Assembly: GCF_047238265.1 (NCBI RefSeq)
Contig: NZ_JBDFMM010000001.1
Span: 2,666,001 to 2,730,000, forward strand
Direction of reading: 5' to 3'
From: Paenibacillus_F sp047238265
GTDB lineage: Bacteria > Bacillota > Bacilli > Paenibacillales > NBRC-103111
DNA: 64,000 nt
Below are positions 34,441-43,645 of this stretch, one piece after another; within the stretch, counting starts at the first letter, position 1; the number at the start of each line of letters is the position of its first letter. The notes beneath the pieces were generated by a model. That model was not told the DNA's origin. It saw only the letters and a list, made by a program, of their open reading frames with translations, and did not search any database. Position numbers and translations under genes: made by a program.

Positions 34441-36760
34441 GTGTACAGCATGAAGAAAATTCGTTTCAACCGGCGCAGCGTTATCGTAACCTGGCTCATT
34501 TCTTACCTGACCGTGCTGCTTGTTCCCGTTCTGATCAACGGCATTATTTATATGGTGACGTGGAATGTGGTCGAGACGGAAGTAAACCGGTCCAACGAGG
34601 CCGTAATCCGGCAGATGGAGCAGGCGATCGACAATCATTTGAAGGGCATCGAAAGGCTCAGCGTCGAAATGGCGCTCAACAAGCGGCTTGCGGGTTTTAT
34701 TCATGCGGGCAGCCCTTTGACGGACAACGATCACTACGAACTGATCGGTATTGCGGGCGATCTCGGCGTGTACAAGGTGGCCAACGACTTTATCGATCAG
34801 ATTTATGTGTATTACAAAAACAGCGATACGGTCATCTCTTCCCGCGAACGGACGGACAGCCGTGCTCTGTATGAGATTTTACGGGAAAACGAAAGGACGG
34901 GCTACGGCGAATGGAAATCTTTTTTCGATAAAAGATTTATCCAGGAGTACGCGCCTGTGACGCTTATGGAAAACGGCGGTACTGCCAGCGCCGTCTTGTA
35001 CGCCAAATCGATTATTCTGGACAACCCGGATCTGCCGGGCGGAGTTATTCTTTTTGTGATTAAAGATTCCAAGCTTCTCGCGAATCTCTCGTCCGTTAAT
35101 CACGCTTCCGTCGCCGTGCTGGATCAGAAGAACCGTCTGCTGGCCTCCTCCGGTCCCGGCCCCAGAACCGACTTTCCGGCTTACGGGGAGCTTTCGGGCA
35201 AAAGCGGGCTGATCTATAAAGAATCGTCCGGCGGGAAAATGGCCGTGTCTTATACGACATCGGAGCAGACCGGCTGGAAGTACGTGTCGATGATGCCGGC
35301 GGACATTTATAACGAGAAAATGAAGCATATGTCGATTCTTATCTTTGTGAATTTGTTTTTGAGCCTGCTGGTCGGGGGGATTTTGACGTTCCTGTTTCTG
35401 AAAAAGAACTACAGCCCCATTCATGGCCTGATCCGCAATCTATCCGTGCAATCCGGCGTGGCGTTCGATGAAGGTTCCAATGAATACGGTTTTGTTCAAA
35501 ACGCGCTGAACAACGCTTTCGCCGAAAAGGAGATTGTCAGCCGCAGACTGATGCAGCATCGCGATGCGATCCGGTCCCATTTTCTGCAGGGGCTGCTTAA
35601 AGGCAGGCTCGATCCGAATGTCCCGGTTCACGAATCGCTGGCGGCTCACGAGATCGGATTCCAGTATGAGAACTACGCCGTCCTGCTGTTCCGGATCGAC
35701 CAATTCGGAAAATGGGACGAGTCCGGCGGAAACAACGCCAAGAAGATCCGGCAGATTCATTTTCTCCTGATGAACGTGGCGGAAGAAGCGGCGGCGGCCG
35801 GAAGCTGTCGCGCGGTCACGACCGGCATAGATGATGTGCAGGCCTGCATTCTGAATATCGGACCGGAGGCCGGCACGGAAGAAATCGGGCGGCTCGCCGG
35901 GCAGGTGAGAACGTTTCTTGCGGACCATTTTCAGGTCCGGCTAACGATCGCGATCAGCGGAATCCATGCCGGGATTGCGGGCATTCCGCTCGCTTATCAG
36001 GAAGCGCTGGGGGCCATGGAGTACCGGATTGTCATGGGAAGCGGAGAAATGATCGCATACGGTGATCTGCCCGGTAGAGACGAGTCCGGCGAGGCGGCTT
36101 TCTATTCGTATCCGATGCATGTGGAGCAGCAGACTGATCAACTTCGTGAAAGCGGGGGACTTCGTGCAGGCGAACGCTCTCGTGGAGGAGGTTATCGAGC
36201 TTAATGTGGTTCGGAAAACGCTGTCCGTGCCGCTAAGCCGCTGTCTTCTGTTCGATCTGGTCGGTACGCTGCTCAAAGCGCTCGATGAAATCGGACTGCC
36301 CGGCAAACGGGAACTGATCCGTGAACTGAATCCGGCCGAACGGCTGGCCGGCTCGGAGACGCTCAAGGAAATGACCGCCGGCATGCGGGAGGTGCTCTCG
36401 CGCGTATGCGGATTTATCCAGGAAAGCCGTAAACCGGAGCATGACCAGCTCAGCCGGCAGGTAATGGAATACGTACGGCACAATTACAGCTCGGAAAATC
36501 TGAACATTACGATGATCGGAGAAGCGTTCGGTCTCACGCCTTCCTATTTATCCAAACAGTTTAAAGCGCAGACGGGCGAAGCGCTGCTGGACGTGATCCA
36601 GAAAATCCGTCTCGCGGAAGCCAAGAAACTGCTGTCGCAGTCAAGCGATCCGATCATCGAAATCGCCCGGAAAGTCGGCTATTCCGATATTAATACCTTC
36701 AACCGGATTTTCAAAAAATTCGAAGGCGTGACACCGGGCAAGTACAAAGAGATTTTGTAG
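34441..36760 (+). pseudogene. Two-helix membrane sensor with C-terminal AraC domain, frameshifted
   Basis: First frame (GTG 34441 or ATG 34450 to about 36132): helix 1 near residues 14-36, an extracellular Cache-like domain of about 250 residues, helix 2 ('ILIFVNLFLSLLVGGILTFLFL', about 300-322), then a cytoplasmic segment. The second frame continues from about 36134 ('LINFVKAGDFVQANALVEEVIE') to the stop at 36760 and ends in an AraC double helix-turn-helix ('ITMIGEAFGLTPSYLSKQFKAQTGEALLDVIQKIRLAEAKKLLSQSSDPIIEIARKVGYSDINTFNRIFKKFEGVTPGKYKEIL'). One extra base near 36133 explains the break; intact length would be about 770 residues, normal for the YesN/LplR-type regulators. It precedes an LplABC-type operon, which it should activate. 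As written, the DNA-binding domain is lost. Confidence 0.87.
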
Positions 36761-36964
36761 GCTTCACCGCATTCGTTACCGGTTATTTATATGTTTTTTG
36801 CAGAGAGACTGCGGTTTTTGGAGCCTGCCGTGCAGGACGTTTTTCGGCAAATTGATGAATCATTCCGGCTTTTGAAGATATCTTTTGGGGATAACGGCAG
36901 GTCATACTGACACTGAGATGTGCGACGCAGCCGTGCATCCGTGATTTTGTAGAGGAGGGTTTAC

Positions 36965-38590
36965 ATGGTCAGACATTCGGGGATCAGAAACACCCGCTCG
37001 GGCGTCATCGTCGTTCTTGCGGCGTCGGTTATGCTGGCGGCTTGTTCGGCCGGAGGAAGAGGAGGAAAGGAAGGCAAGGAATCCGGGATGGACTCGGAAC
37101 CCGGCAAATATCCGATTCATGCGGAAGAAACGCTAACTTCGTGGGAGCCCATGGACACGAACCTTTCCGCGTTCGTAACGAATCTGGCGGACTCACCGTT
37201 CGGCAAACAGCTTGAGAAAGAAACGGGCATCAAAGTCAAGTACACGCATCCGGCCGACGGACAGTCCAAAGACCAGTTCAATCTTCTGATCGCATCCAAC
37301 AATTTGCCCGATGTGATCGAGTACAACTGGAGCGGCGGCAGCGGATCGTACCCGGGCGGACCGGAGAAAGCTATCGCCGATAAGGTAATTATTCCGCTCA
37401 ATTCGTACATCGACAAGTATGCCCCGAACTTGAAAAAGCTGCTGGAAAAAGACAAAGAGCTGGACAAAATGATCAAGACGGACAGCGGGAATTATTACGT
37501 GTTTCCGATGATCCGTCCGGAGAACGGACTTGTATTCCGGGGACCCATGATCCGTAAGGACTGGCTGGACGAATTGAAATTGGACATTCCGGCGACGATC
37601 GATGAGTGGTACACCGTTTTGAAAGCGTTTAAAGAGCGCAAGGGTGCCGCCTCGCCGTTTTCCGCCTTGTATCAGAACGAGTTTAATATCCAGGACGCTT
37701 TCATCGGCGCTTATAAAACGGCAAACCGCTATTATATCGACGACCAGGGAAAAGTCAGGTACGGGCCGGTCGATCCCCAGTTCAAAGACGCGCTGACTCT
37801 TCTGCGCAAGTGGTATGCGGAAGGGCTGATCGATAAAGATTTCGCCCTCAACACGGATTCCAAATCCCTGGATACGAAAATGCTGAACGACAGCACCGGA
37901 GCGACGGTTCACCTCCTCAGCGGAGGAATGGGACGATGGATGGAAACGGGGAAGAAAAAGAACCCGAATTTCCAGCTCGTCGCCGCTCCGTATCCGACAT
38001 TGACCAAAGGGGAGAGGCCGTTCATCGGCCAGCGGGATTTCAAGTATAATCCGGCGGCCAGCAAAGCGGTTACGGACGCCGCCGCTAATCCGGAACTGGC
38101 CGTGAGGTGGCTGGATTACGCTTACGGCGAGAAGGGCAGCCTGCTTTTCAACTTCGGTACGGAAGGGGAGAGCTACAGCGTTGAGAACGGCACTCCCAAG
38201 TTCACCGATAAAATAGCGAAGGACGGAAAATACACTCTCCAGCAGATGATTTCCCAGTATACGAAACCGAACGGGCCCTATCTCGGAGACAGCCGGAAAA
38301 ACTTCAATACGTTCAAACAGCAGGACGAGGCTCTGAAAATATGGTCGGAAACCGATGCCGCAAAGCACGTCATGCCGCAGTTTCTTACGCCTACCGTAGA
38401 GGAAAGCAAAGAAATCGCCAAGCTGAACACGGCCATCACCAGCTACAAGGAAGAAATGTTTATCAAGTTTGTGATGGGCAAAGAACCTCTTGAGAAATAC
38501 GACGAATATGTAAAGCGGATCAAGGAAATGGGAGTCGATAAAGTGACGAAGATTTACCAGGATGCCTTCGATCGCTACAACAAGCGCTAA
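36965..38590 (+). CDS. Extracellular solute-binding lipoprotein of a sugar ABC importer
   Basis: 541 residues. Lipobox 'MLAACS' with Cys27 marks lipid anchoring to the membrane. The mature domain is LplA-like: 'FGKQLEKETGIKVKYTHPADGQSKDQFNLLIASNNLPDVIEYNW' near the front, 'MIRKDWLDELKLDIPATIDEWYTVLKAFK', and 'YKEEMFIKFVMGKEPLEKYDEYVKRIKEMG' at the end. Such proteins deliver oligosaccharides to CUT1-type permeases. The two permease genes follow on the same strand. AGAGGAGG lies upstream of the ATG at 36965. Likely under control of the preceding sensor. Confidence 0.92.
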   Translation: MVRHSGIRNTRSGVIVVLAASVMLAACSAGGRGGKEGKESGMDSEPGKYPIHAEETLTSWEPMDTNLSAFVTNLADSPFGKQLEKETGIKVKYTHPADGQSKDQFNLLIASNNLPDVIEYNWSGGSGSYPGGPEKAIADKVIIPLNSYIDKYAPNLKKLLEKDKELDKMIKTDSGNYYVFPMIRPENGLVFRGPMIRKDWLDELKLDIPATIDEWYTVLKAFKERKGAASPFSALYQNEFNIQDAFIGAYKTANRYYIDDQGKVRYGPVDPQFKDALTLLRKWYAEGLIDKDFALNTDSKSLDTKMLNDSTGATVHLLSGGMGRWMETGKKKNPNFQLVAAPYPTLTKGERPFIGQRDFKYNPAASKAVTDAAANPELAVRWLDYAYGEKGSLLFNFGTEGESYSVENGTPKFTDKIAKDGKYTLQQMISQYTKPNGPYLGDSRKNFNTFKQQDEALKIWSETDAAKHVMPQFLTPTVEESKEIAKLNTAITSYKEEMFIKFVMGKEPLEKYDEYVKRIKEMGVDKVTKIYQDAFDRYNKR

Positions 38591-38685
38591 TCTCATATGC
38601 TTTGCGGCAGCCTCCGATCAGATCTGGCGCGTGCTTTGTGCATGTGTCCGGACGGAGCTGCCGATACGAACGGAGGGATTGTATC

Positions 38686-39642
38686 ATGGCTGCCATAAAT
38701 CAGGAGGTTTTAACGTACACGGCTGTCCGGAAAAAAGCCCGGCCCGGCCTCCTGCTCGATATCCGCAGAAATAAACTTCTGTATGTAATGCTGCTGCCTG
38801 TTCTGCTGTACTACGTGGTTTTCCACTATGCTCCCATGTACGGTGCGATTATCGCATTTAAGGATTTTTCGCCGAGGCTGGGCATATGGGGAAGCGAATG
38901 GGTCGGATTTGCCCATTTCGAGAATTTTTTTACCGGAGCCTATTTTTGGAGAACGATCAAAAACACGGTTCTCATCAGCTTGAACGAACTTGTTTTCGGT
39001 TTTCCGGCGCCGATCATTCTGGCTCTGCTGCTGAACGAGGTGCGGAACTCGATCTTTAAGCGGACGGTTCAGACCGTCACTTATATGCCGTACTTTATTT
39101 CCCTTGTCGTTATCTGCGGCATTATCAAAGATTTCACGGCCAGCAGCGGAGTGATTAACGATATCATCGCTTTCTTCGGCGGTGAACGCCTGACGCTCCT
39201 GCTGGAACCGGAGTGGTTCCGAACCATTTATGTGTCCTCGGGCATCTGGCAGCATATCGGCTGGGGAACGATCATCTATTTGGCCGCACTGACCGGGATT
39301 GATCAGGAACAATACGAGGCGGCCAAAATGGACGGGGCCGGGCGCTGGAAGCAGATGCTGAACGTGACGCTTCCGGGACTTATGCCGACTATCATCATTC
39401 TGCTGATTCTGGAACTGGGCCGTATGATGAACGTCGGTTTCGAAAAAATCATTCTCCTCTACAATCCGAGCACGTTCGATACCGCGGACGTCGTGTCATC
39501 CTACGTGTATCGCGTCGGCCTGCAGGAGTTTAATTACAGCTTCAGCTCCGCGGTCGGTCTATTCAATTCCGCGGTGAACTTCACGCTGCTTCTCGGTTCC
39601 AACTGGATCAGCCGGAAGCTGAACAGCACGAGTCTCTGGTAG
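38686..39642 (+). CDS. ABC sugar permease, LplB-like
   Basis: 318 residues, six membrane helices. 'YEAAKMDGAGRWKQMLNVTLPGLMPTIIILLIL' holds the EAA loop that docks the ATPase. 'RRNKLLYVMLLPVLLYYVVFHYAPMYGAIIAFKDFSP' is the usual LplB front. ATG 38686 is chosen because GGAGGGA lies 9 bases upstream; an earlier in-frame ATG gives a charged, unlike tail. No ATPase gene lies in the cluster, as is common when a shared MsmX-type ATPase serves several importers. Confidence 0.92.
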   Translation: MAAINQEVLTYTAVRKKARPGLLLDIRRNKLLYVMLLPVLLYYVVFHYAPMYGAIIAFKDFSPRLGIWGSEWVGFAHFENFFTGAYFWRTIKNTVLISLNELVFGFPAPIILALLLNEVRNSIFKRTVQTVTYMPYFISLVVICGIIKDFTASSGVINDIIAFFGGERLTLLLEPEWFRTIYVSSGIWQHIGWGTIIYLAALTGIDQEQYEAAKMDGAGRWKQMLNVTLPGLMPTIIILLILELGRMMNVGFEKIILLYNPSTFDTADVVSSYVYRVGLQEFNYSFSSAVGLFNSAVNFTLLLGSNWISRKLNSTSLW

Positions 39643-39660
39643 GAAAGGAAGGAATGCCTT

Positions 39661-40536
39661 GTGAACAGACGGACTCTCTCCGAACGGGCGTTTGACGGCT
39701 TCAATATGCTTTTTCTGACCCTGCTCATGATCGTAACGATCTACCCGCTCGTTTATGTCGTATTCGCCTCGCTCAGCGATGCGGGAAGTCTTCTCGCGCA
39801 CAAAGGGTTTCTGTGGAAACCGGTCGGCTTTTCGCTGGACGCCTACGCCAATGTTTTCCGCAATCCCATGATTTTAAAAGGGTACGCCAACACGTTTTTC
39901 GTGGTCATCGCGGGTCTTGCGATCAATATTTTGCTGACCTCGCTCGGCGCTTACGCATTGTCCCGCAAAAGTCTCGCTTACCGCAAACGGATCATGCTGT
40001 TTATCGTGTTCACGATGTTTTTCAGCGGAGGGCTGATCCCGTTTTATTTGACGGTCAAAGGAGTGGGGCTTGCGAACACCTTGTGGGCGCTCATTATCCC
40101 GACGGCGGTCAACACGTTTAACCTGATTCTGATGAAAACGGCATTCGAGGGCATCCCGGATGCGCTCGAAGAATCGGCCAAGATCGACGGGGCGAACGAT
40201 TTCGTTATTCTTTTCCGGATCGTCCTGCCGCTATCGCTTCCGGTTCTTGCCGTTATGCTGCTCTATTACGGTGTCGGTCACTGGAATGCGTGGTTTAATG
40301 CCCTAATCTTTCTGCAGGAAAGATCCATGTTTCCTTTGCAGCTCATTTTGCGGGAAATTCTTCTGCAAGGGGAAGCGAATTCCAATCTGGGCGCATCCGA
40401 AGGCGACGTGGCTATGCTTACCGTCACGCTGAAGTACGCGACCATTATCGTCGCAACGGTGCCCATTCTGCTCGTTTATCCGTTTTTACAGAAATATTTC
40501 GTAAAAGGAGCTCTCATCGGAGCGATAAAAGGATAG
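39661..40536 (+). CDS. ABC sugar permease, LplC-like
   Basis: 291 residues, six helices, GTG start with AGGAAGGA nearby, 18 bases after lplB-like. 'RTLSERAFDGFNMLFLTLLMIVTIYPLVYVVFASLSD' opens it and 'ALEESAKIDGANDFVILFRIVLPLSLPVLAVMLLYYGVGHWNAWFNALIFL' contains the EAA loop. Ends in 'VYPFLQKYFVKGALIGAIKG', the standard LplC/YteP-partner tail. Works with the preceding permease and the lipoprotein as one importer; 12 bases separate it from the hydrolase gene. Confidence 0.92.
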   Translation: MNRRTLSERAFDGFNMLFLTLLMIVTIYPLVYVVFASLSDAGSLLAHKGFLWKPVGFSLDAYANVFRNPMILKGYANTFFVVIAGLAINILLTSLGAYALSRKSLAYRKRIMLFIVFTMFFSGGLIPFYLTVKGVGLANTLWALIIPTAVNTFNLILMKTAFEGIPDALEESAKIDGANDFVILFRIVLPLSLPVLAVMLLYYGVGHWNAWFNALIFLQERSMFPLQLILREILLQGEANSNLGASEGDVAMLTVTLKYATIIVATVPILLVYPFLQKYFVKGALIGAIKG

Positions 40537-40548
40537 GAGTGACGCTTC

Positions 40549-42807
40549 ATGAAGCAATCCGTAACGGATCGTCCGCTTCTGGATCTCGATTGGCGGGCTT
40601 TTATGGCAGAGCACGATATGGAATGGGTCGTCAAACCGACGAGCTGGGATGAAGGCGCTTTCATTGGCAACGGAACGATCGGAGCAATGGTCTACGGAGC
40701 GGAAAATGTGAAAAAGCGGCGGACGCTGCGGTTTGTCATGGGCCGGACCGATGTAACGGCGACGCGTACGGACCGCGAAGATTTTAAACCCCGTGTGCCG
40801 ATAGGGGAAATGAATCTGGAGCTGACGGGCCTGATCTATAATCCGACGCGGATGCGGCTGGATTTGTGGAACGCTGAGCTCAATGGCCTGATGACTACGA
40901 CATGCGGCGAAGTACGCGTCCGGGCACTTGTGCACGCCGAAGAAGCGGTTATGGCAATCGAATTGGAAACATCGGAGGAAGAAAAGGAGGCTCGCCTGGT
41001 ATGGGTGCCTCACTCCGAAGTGGACGAAGTGCTCAAGTTTGCCGACGGGATCAACGTGAATCAATACATTCCGGATACCGGGCACGAGACGTTTTGGGAG
41101 GATGGAATACCCTGTTCGGTCCAGCGCTTCAAGGAAGGAAAAGAAGGCGGCGAAGGATGCGTCACCGCCTGGACCGTAACGGAACGTCCGGAAGGACGGA
41201 GAATTGCCTTCGTCTCTGTCCGGAACGGCTGCTCCGGGCAGGCGGGAAAAGAGGCGGCGGAAGCCGTCCGGAAAGCGGCGTCCGCCGATTTCGGCGAATG
41301 GGTGGCCGCCCACCGGAAGTGGTGGCACGACTATTACCGCCAAAGCTTTGTTTCCATCCCCGACCGGCGTCTGGAAAGCTTTTACTGGATTCAGATGTAT
41401 AAGCTGGCCTCGGCAGCCAGAGGTGACAGTGCCCTGCTGGACAATCAGGGTCCGTGGCTCGCGCCGACTCCCTGGGCCGGGAACTGGTTCAACATGAACG
41501 TCCAGATGAGTTATTCCCCGGTGTACGCGTCCAACCGTCTCGCGATTGGAGAGTCGATGGTCAAAGCGGTAGCGGACAACAGAGAACATCTGAGAGACAA
41601 TGTTCCGCAGCCGTACCGTCACGACTCAGCCGGGCTGGGAAGAAGCGGCAGCTTTGACCTGCGCAGTGAAGTGGGCGAGGAGACCGGGAACTTGGCCTGG
41701 CTCTGCCACTGTCTCTGGCGGCAGTACCGCTATTCGATGGACGACCGGATGCTGGAGGACATCCTGTATCCCGTTCTCCGCGGAAGCGTCAATTACTATC
41801 TGCATCTGCTGGAGACGGGCGCGGACGGGAAACTGCACCTGCCTCCGACGATCTCGCCGGAATACGGCTCGTTCAAGCGGCTGACCGTCAGCGACTGCCA
41901 CTACGACCTGGCTCTGCTCCGCTGGGGGTGCGAGACGCTGCTTGCCATAAACGCCAGGCTCGGGTGCGGCGACCCCCTCGCCGGCAGATGGCGCGAAGTG
42001 CTGGACAACCTGACGCCGCTGCCGGTGGACGAAAGCGGCTATATGGTCGGCCGCGGAGTTCCCCTTGCCTTCGGGCACAGGCACTTCAGCCACCTGCTGG
42101 CGGTTTTTCCGCTGCATCTGGCCAGCCCGGACCGGGAAGAAGAACGGGAGCTGATCGCCCGTTCCCTCCGGCACTGGCTGGACAGCGAAGGCGACCTGCG
42201 CGGCTTCAGCTTTACCGGGGCGGCTTCGATCGCCGCCACGCTGGGCTGGGGGGACACGGCCCTGCGCCTGCTGCATACCCTTCTGGGCATCGTCAAGCCG
42301 AACACGATGTACAGAGAAGCCGGGCCTGTCATCGAAACGCCTCTGGCCGGGGCCGAATCGCTGCACGATATGCTACTGCAGAGCTGGGGAGGCACGATCC
42401 GGATCTTCCCTGCGGTCCCGGAAGAGTGGAAGGAGGCCTTCTTCCACGACCTGCGCGCCGAAGGCGCCTTCCTCGTCAGCGCCGTCCGCCGCGGCGGGGC
42501 CACGGCTTTCGTACGGGTCAAGAGCCTGGCGGGGGAACCGTGTGAAATCCGGACGGGCTGGACGGGTACGGTGTATTGGAGGCAGGCCGGAGAGAACGCG
42601 CGCCATGCCGTGGAGCTGGCGGACAGCCGGGAAACGCTTGTGCTTCCGCTGAAACAGGGGGAGGAAGCGATCGTGTATCCGGCCGGCGAAGAACCCCGGC
42701 TGAGGATCGGACCCGTGGAGGGCAAGACCGGACCTGTCCGGTATTTCGGAGGCTCCAAGCCATGGCGCCTGCACGGATTTCCGTTCCGAAGCCTGCTGGA
42801 GGAGTAG
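40549..42807 (+). CDS. Glycoside hydrolase, GH95-like
   Basis: 752 residues, no signal peptide, so it acts on imported sugar. The (alpha/alpha)6 core has 'WDEGAFIGNGTIGAMVYGAE' near the front, 'HLPPTISPEYGSFKRLTVSDCHYD' (the SPE region of GH95), 'FGHRHFSHLLAVFPLHL' and 'LLQSWGGTIRIFPAVPEEWKEAFFHDLRAEGAFLVSAVRRGG', all in GH95 order. GH95 includes alpha-L-fucosidases and alpha-L-galactosidases; which one is open. Overlapping long frames are shadows from its GC-rich codons. Last but one gene of the import operon. Confidence 0.86.
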   Translation: MKQSVTDRPLLDLDWRAFMAEHDMEWVVKPTSWDEGAFIGNGTIGAMVYGAENVKKRRTLRFVMGRTDVTATRTDREDFKPRVPIGEMNLELTGLIYNPTRMRLDLWNAELNGLMTTTCGEVRVRALVHAEEAVMAIELETSEEEKEARLVWVPHSEVDEVLKFADGINVNQYIPDTGHETFWEDGIPCSVQRFKEGKEGGEGCVTAWTVTERPEGRRIAFVSVRNGCSGQAGKEAAEAVRKAASADFGEWVAAHRKWWHDYYRQSFVSIPDRRLESFYWIQMYKLASAARGDSALLDNQGPWLAPTPWAGNWFNMNVQMSYSPVYASNRLAIGESMVKAVADNREHLRDNVPQPYRHDSAGLGRSGSFDLRSEVGEETGNLAWLCHCLWRQYRYSMDDRMLEDILYPVLRGSVNYYLHLLETGADGKLHLPPTISPEYGSFKRLTVSDCHYDLALLRWGCETLLAINARLGCGDPLAGRWREVLDNLTPLPVDESGYMVGRGVPLAFGHRHFSHLLAVFPLHLASPDREEERELIARSLRHWLDSEGDLRGFSFTGAASIAATLGWGDTALRLLHTLLGIVKPNTMYREAGPVIETPLAGAESLHDMLLQSWGGTIRIFPAVPEEWKEAFFHDLRAEGAFLVSAVRRGGATAFVRVKSLAGEPCEIRTGWTGTVYWRQAGENARHAVELADSRETLVLPLKQGEEAIVYPAGEEPRLRIGPVEGKTGPVRYFGGSKPWRLHGFPFRSLLEE

Positions 42808-42812
42808 AGAAT

Positions 42813-43463
42813 GTGAAGGAGCTGACAGATAGAATGATCGGACGTGGAGAACTTCTGCTTTTTCAGGGAGACAGCATTACGGATACCGGCCGAAACCGGG
42901 AAAGTCATTACGACCTGGGCAAAGGTTATGTGGGGATGATAGCGGGCTTGTTCGGCGCCGCTTATCCCGAAAACGGAGTCACCTTTCTTAATAGAGGGAT
43001 CAGCGGAAACCGCGTGAAAGATTTGCAGAACCGCTGGCAGCAGGACTGCATCGATTTGAAACCGGATTGGGTCACGATTTATATCGGGATCAACGATTGC
43101 TGGAGAAGGTATGACCGCAATGACCCCACATCGCTGGAGACATTTGCCGAGGGATACCGCCAGCTCCTTACGCGCACGAAGGAAGAAACGGGAGCCCGGA
43201 TCGTGATGATGGAGCCTTTTGTGCTGCCCGTGCCGGAAGACCGCAAGGCTTGGCGGGAAGATCTCGACCCGAAGATCGGAGCCGTACGGGAGCTGGCCCG
43301 CGAATTCGGCGCCCGGCTTGTTCCGCTCGACGGCTTGTTCGCCCGAGCTTCCGCGGAAGCTCCCTCCGCCTATTGGGCTCCGGATGGGGTGCACCCCTCG
43401 GCCGCCGGCCACGGCCTGATCGCCAGAGCCTGGCTGGAAACGGTGAAGGTGAAGCTTTTTTAA
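42813..43463 (+). CDS. SGNH/GDSL-type esterase
   Basis: 217 residues. 'LLLFQGDSITDTGRN' (block I, catalytic Ser), 'NRGISGNRVKDL' (block II Gly), 'VTIYIGINDCWRR' (block III Asn) and 'YWAPDGVHPSAAGH' (block V Asp and His) are all present. This group commonly removes acetyl groups from sugars. GTG 42813 fits GGAGGAG seven bases upstream; a longer in-frame start within the GH95 gene is not supported. No signal peptide, so it acts inside the cell, probably on the same imported oligosaccharide. Confidence 0.9.
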   Translation: MKELTDRMIGRGELLLFQGDSITDTGRNRESHYDLGKGYVGMIAGLFGAAYPENGVTFLNRGISGNRVKDLQNRWQQDCIDLKPDWVTIYIGINDCWRRYDRNDPTSLETFAEGYRQLLTRTKEETGARIVMMEPFVLPVPEDRKAWREDLDPKIGAVRELAREFGARLVPLDGLFARASAEAPSAYWAPDGVHPSAAGHGLIARAWLETVKVKLF

Positions 43464-43645
43464 AAGAAAAGAGCCGTTTATTCCGGATTTTGAGGAGCTT
43501 TTCCGGGATTTAAAGATGGCTTTCCCGGCATATTTGCGGTATACCGGAAGTAGAGTGCGCACTCTGCAACCTGTTTACCGGAAGGAGAAAGAAACCGCGA
43601 GTCAAGCCATGCGCCGAAAATACGTTCAAAAAAGGATGTGCTGTG

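Noticed and set aside
37193..38596. 467-codon frame opposite the solute-binding protein
   Set aside because: Antisense shadow; true protein has lipobox and full LplA-like sequence.
42039..43562. 507-codon frame opposite the GH95 and SGNH genes
   Set aside because: Antisense shadow spanning two real genes.
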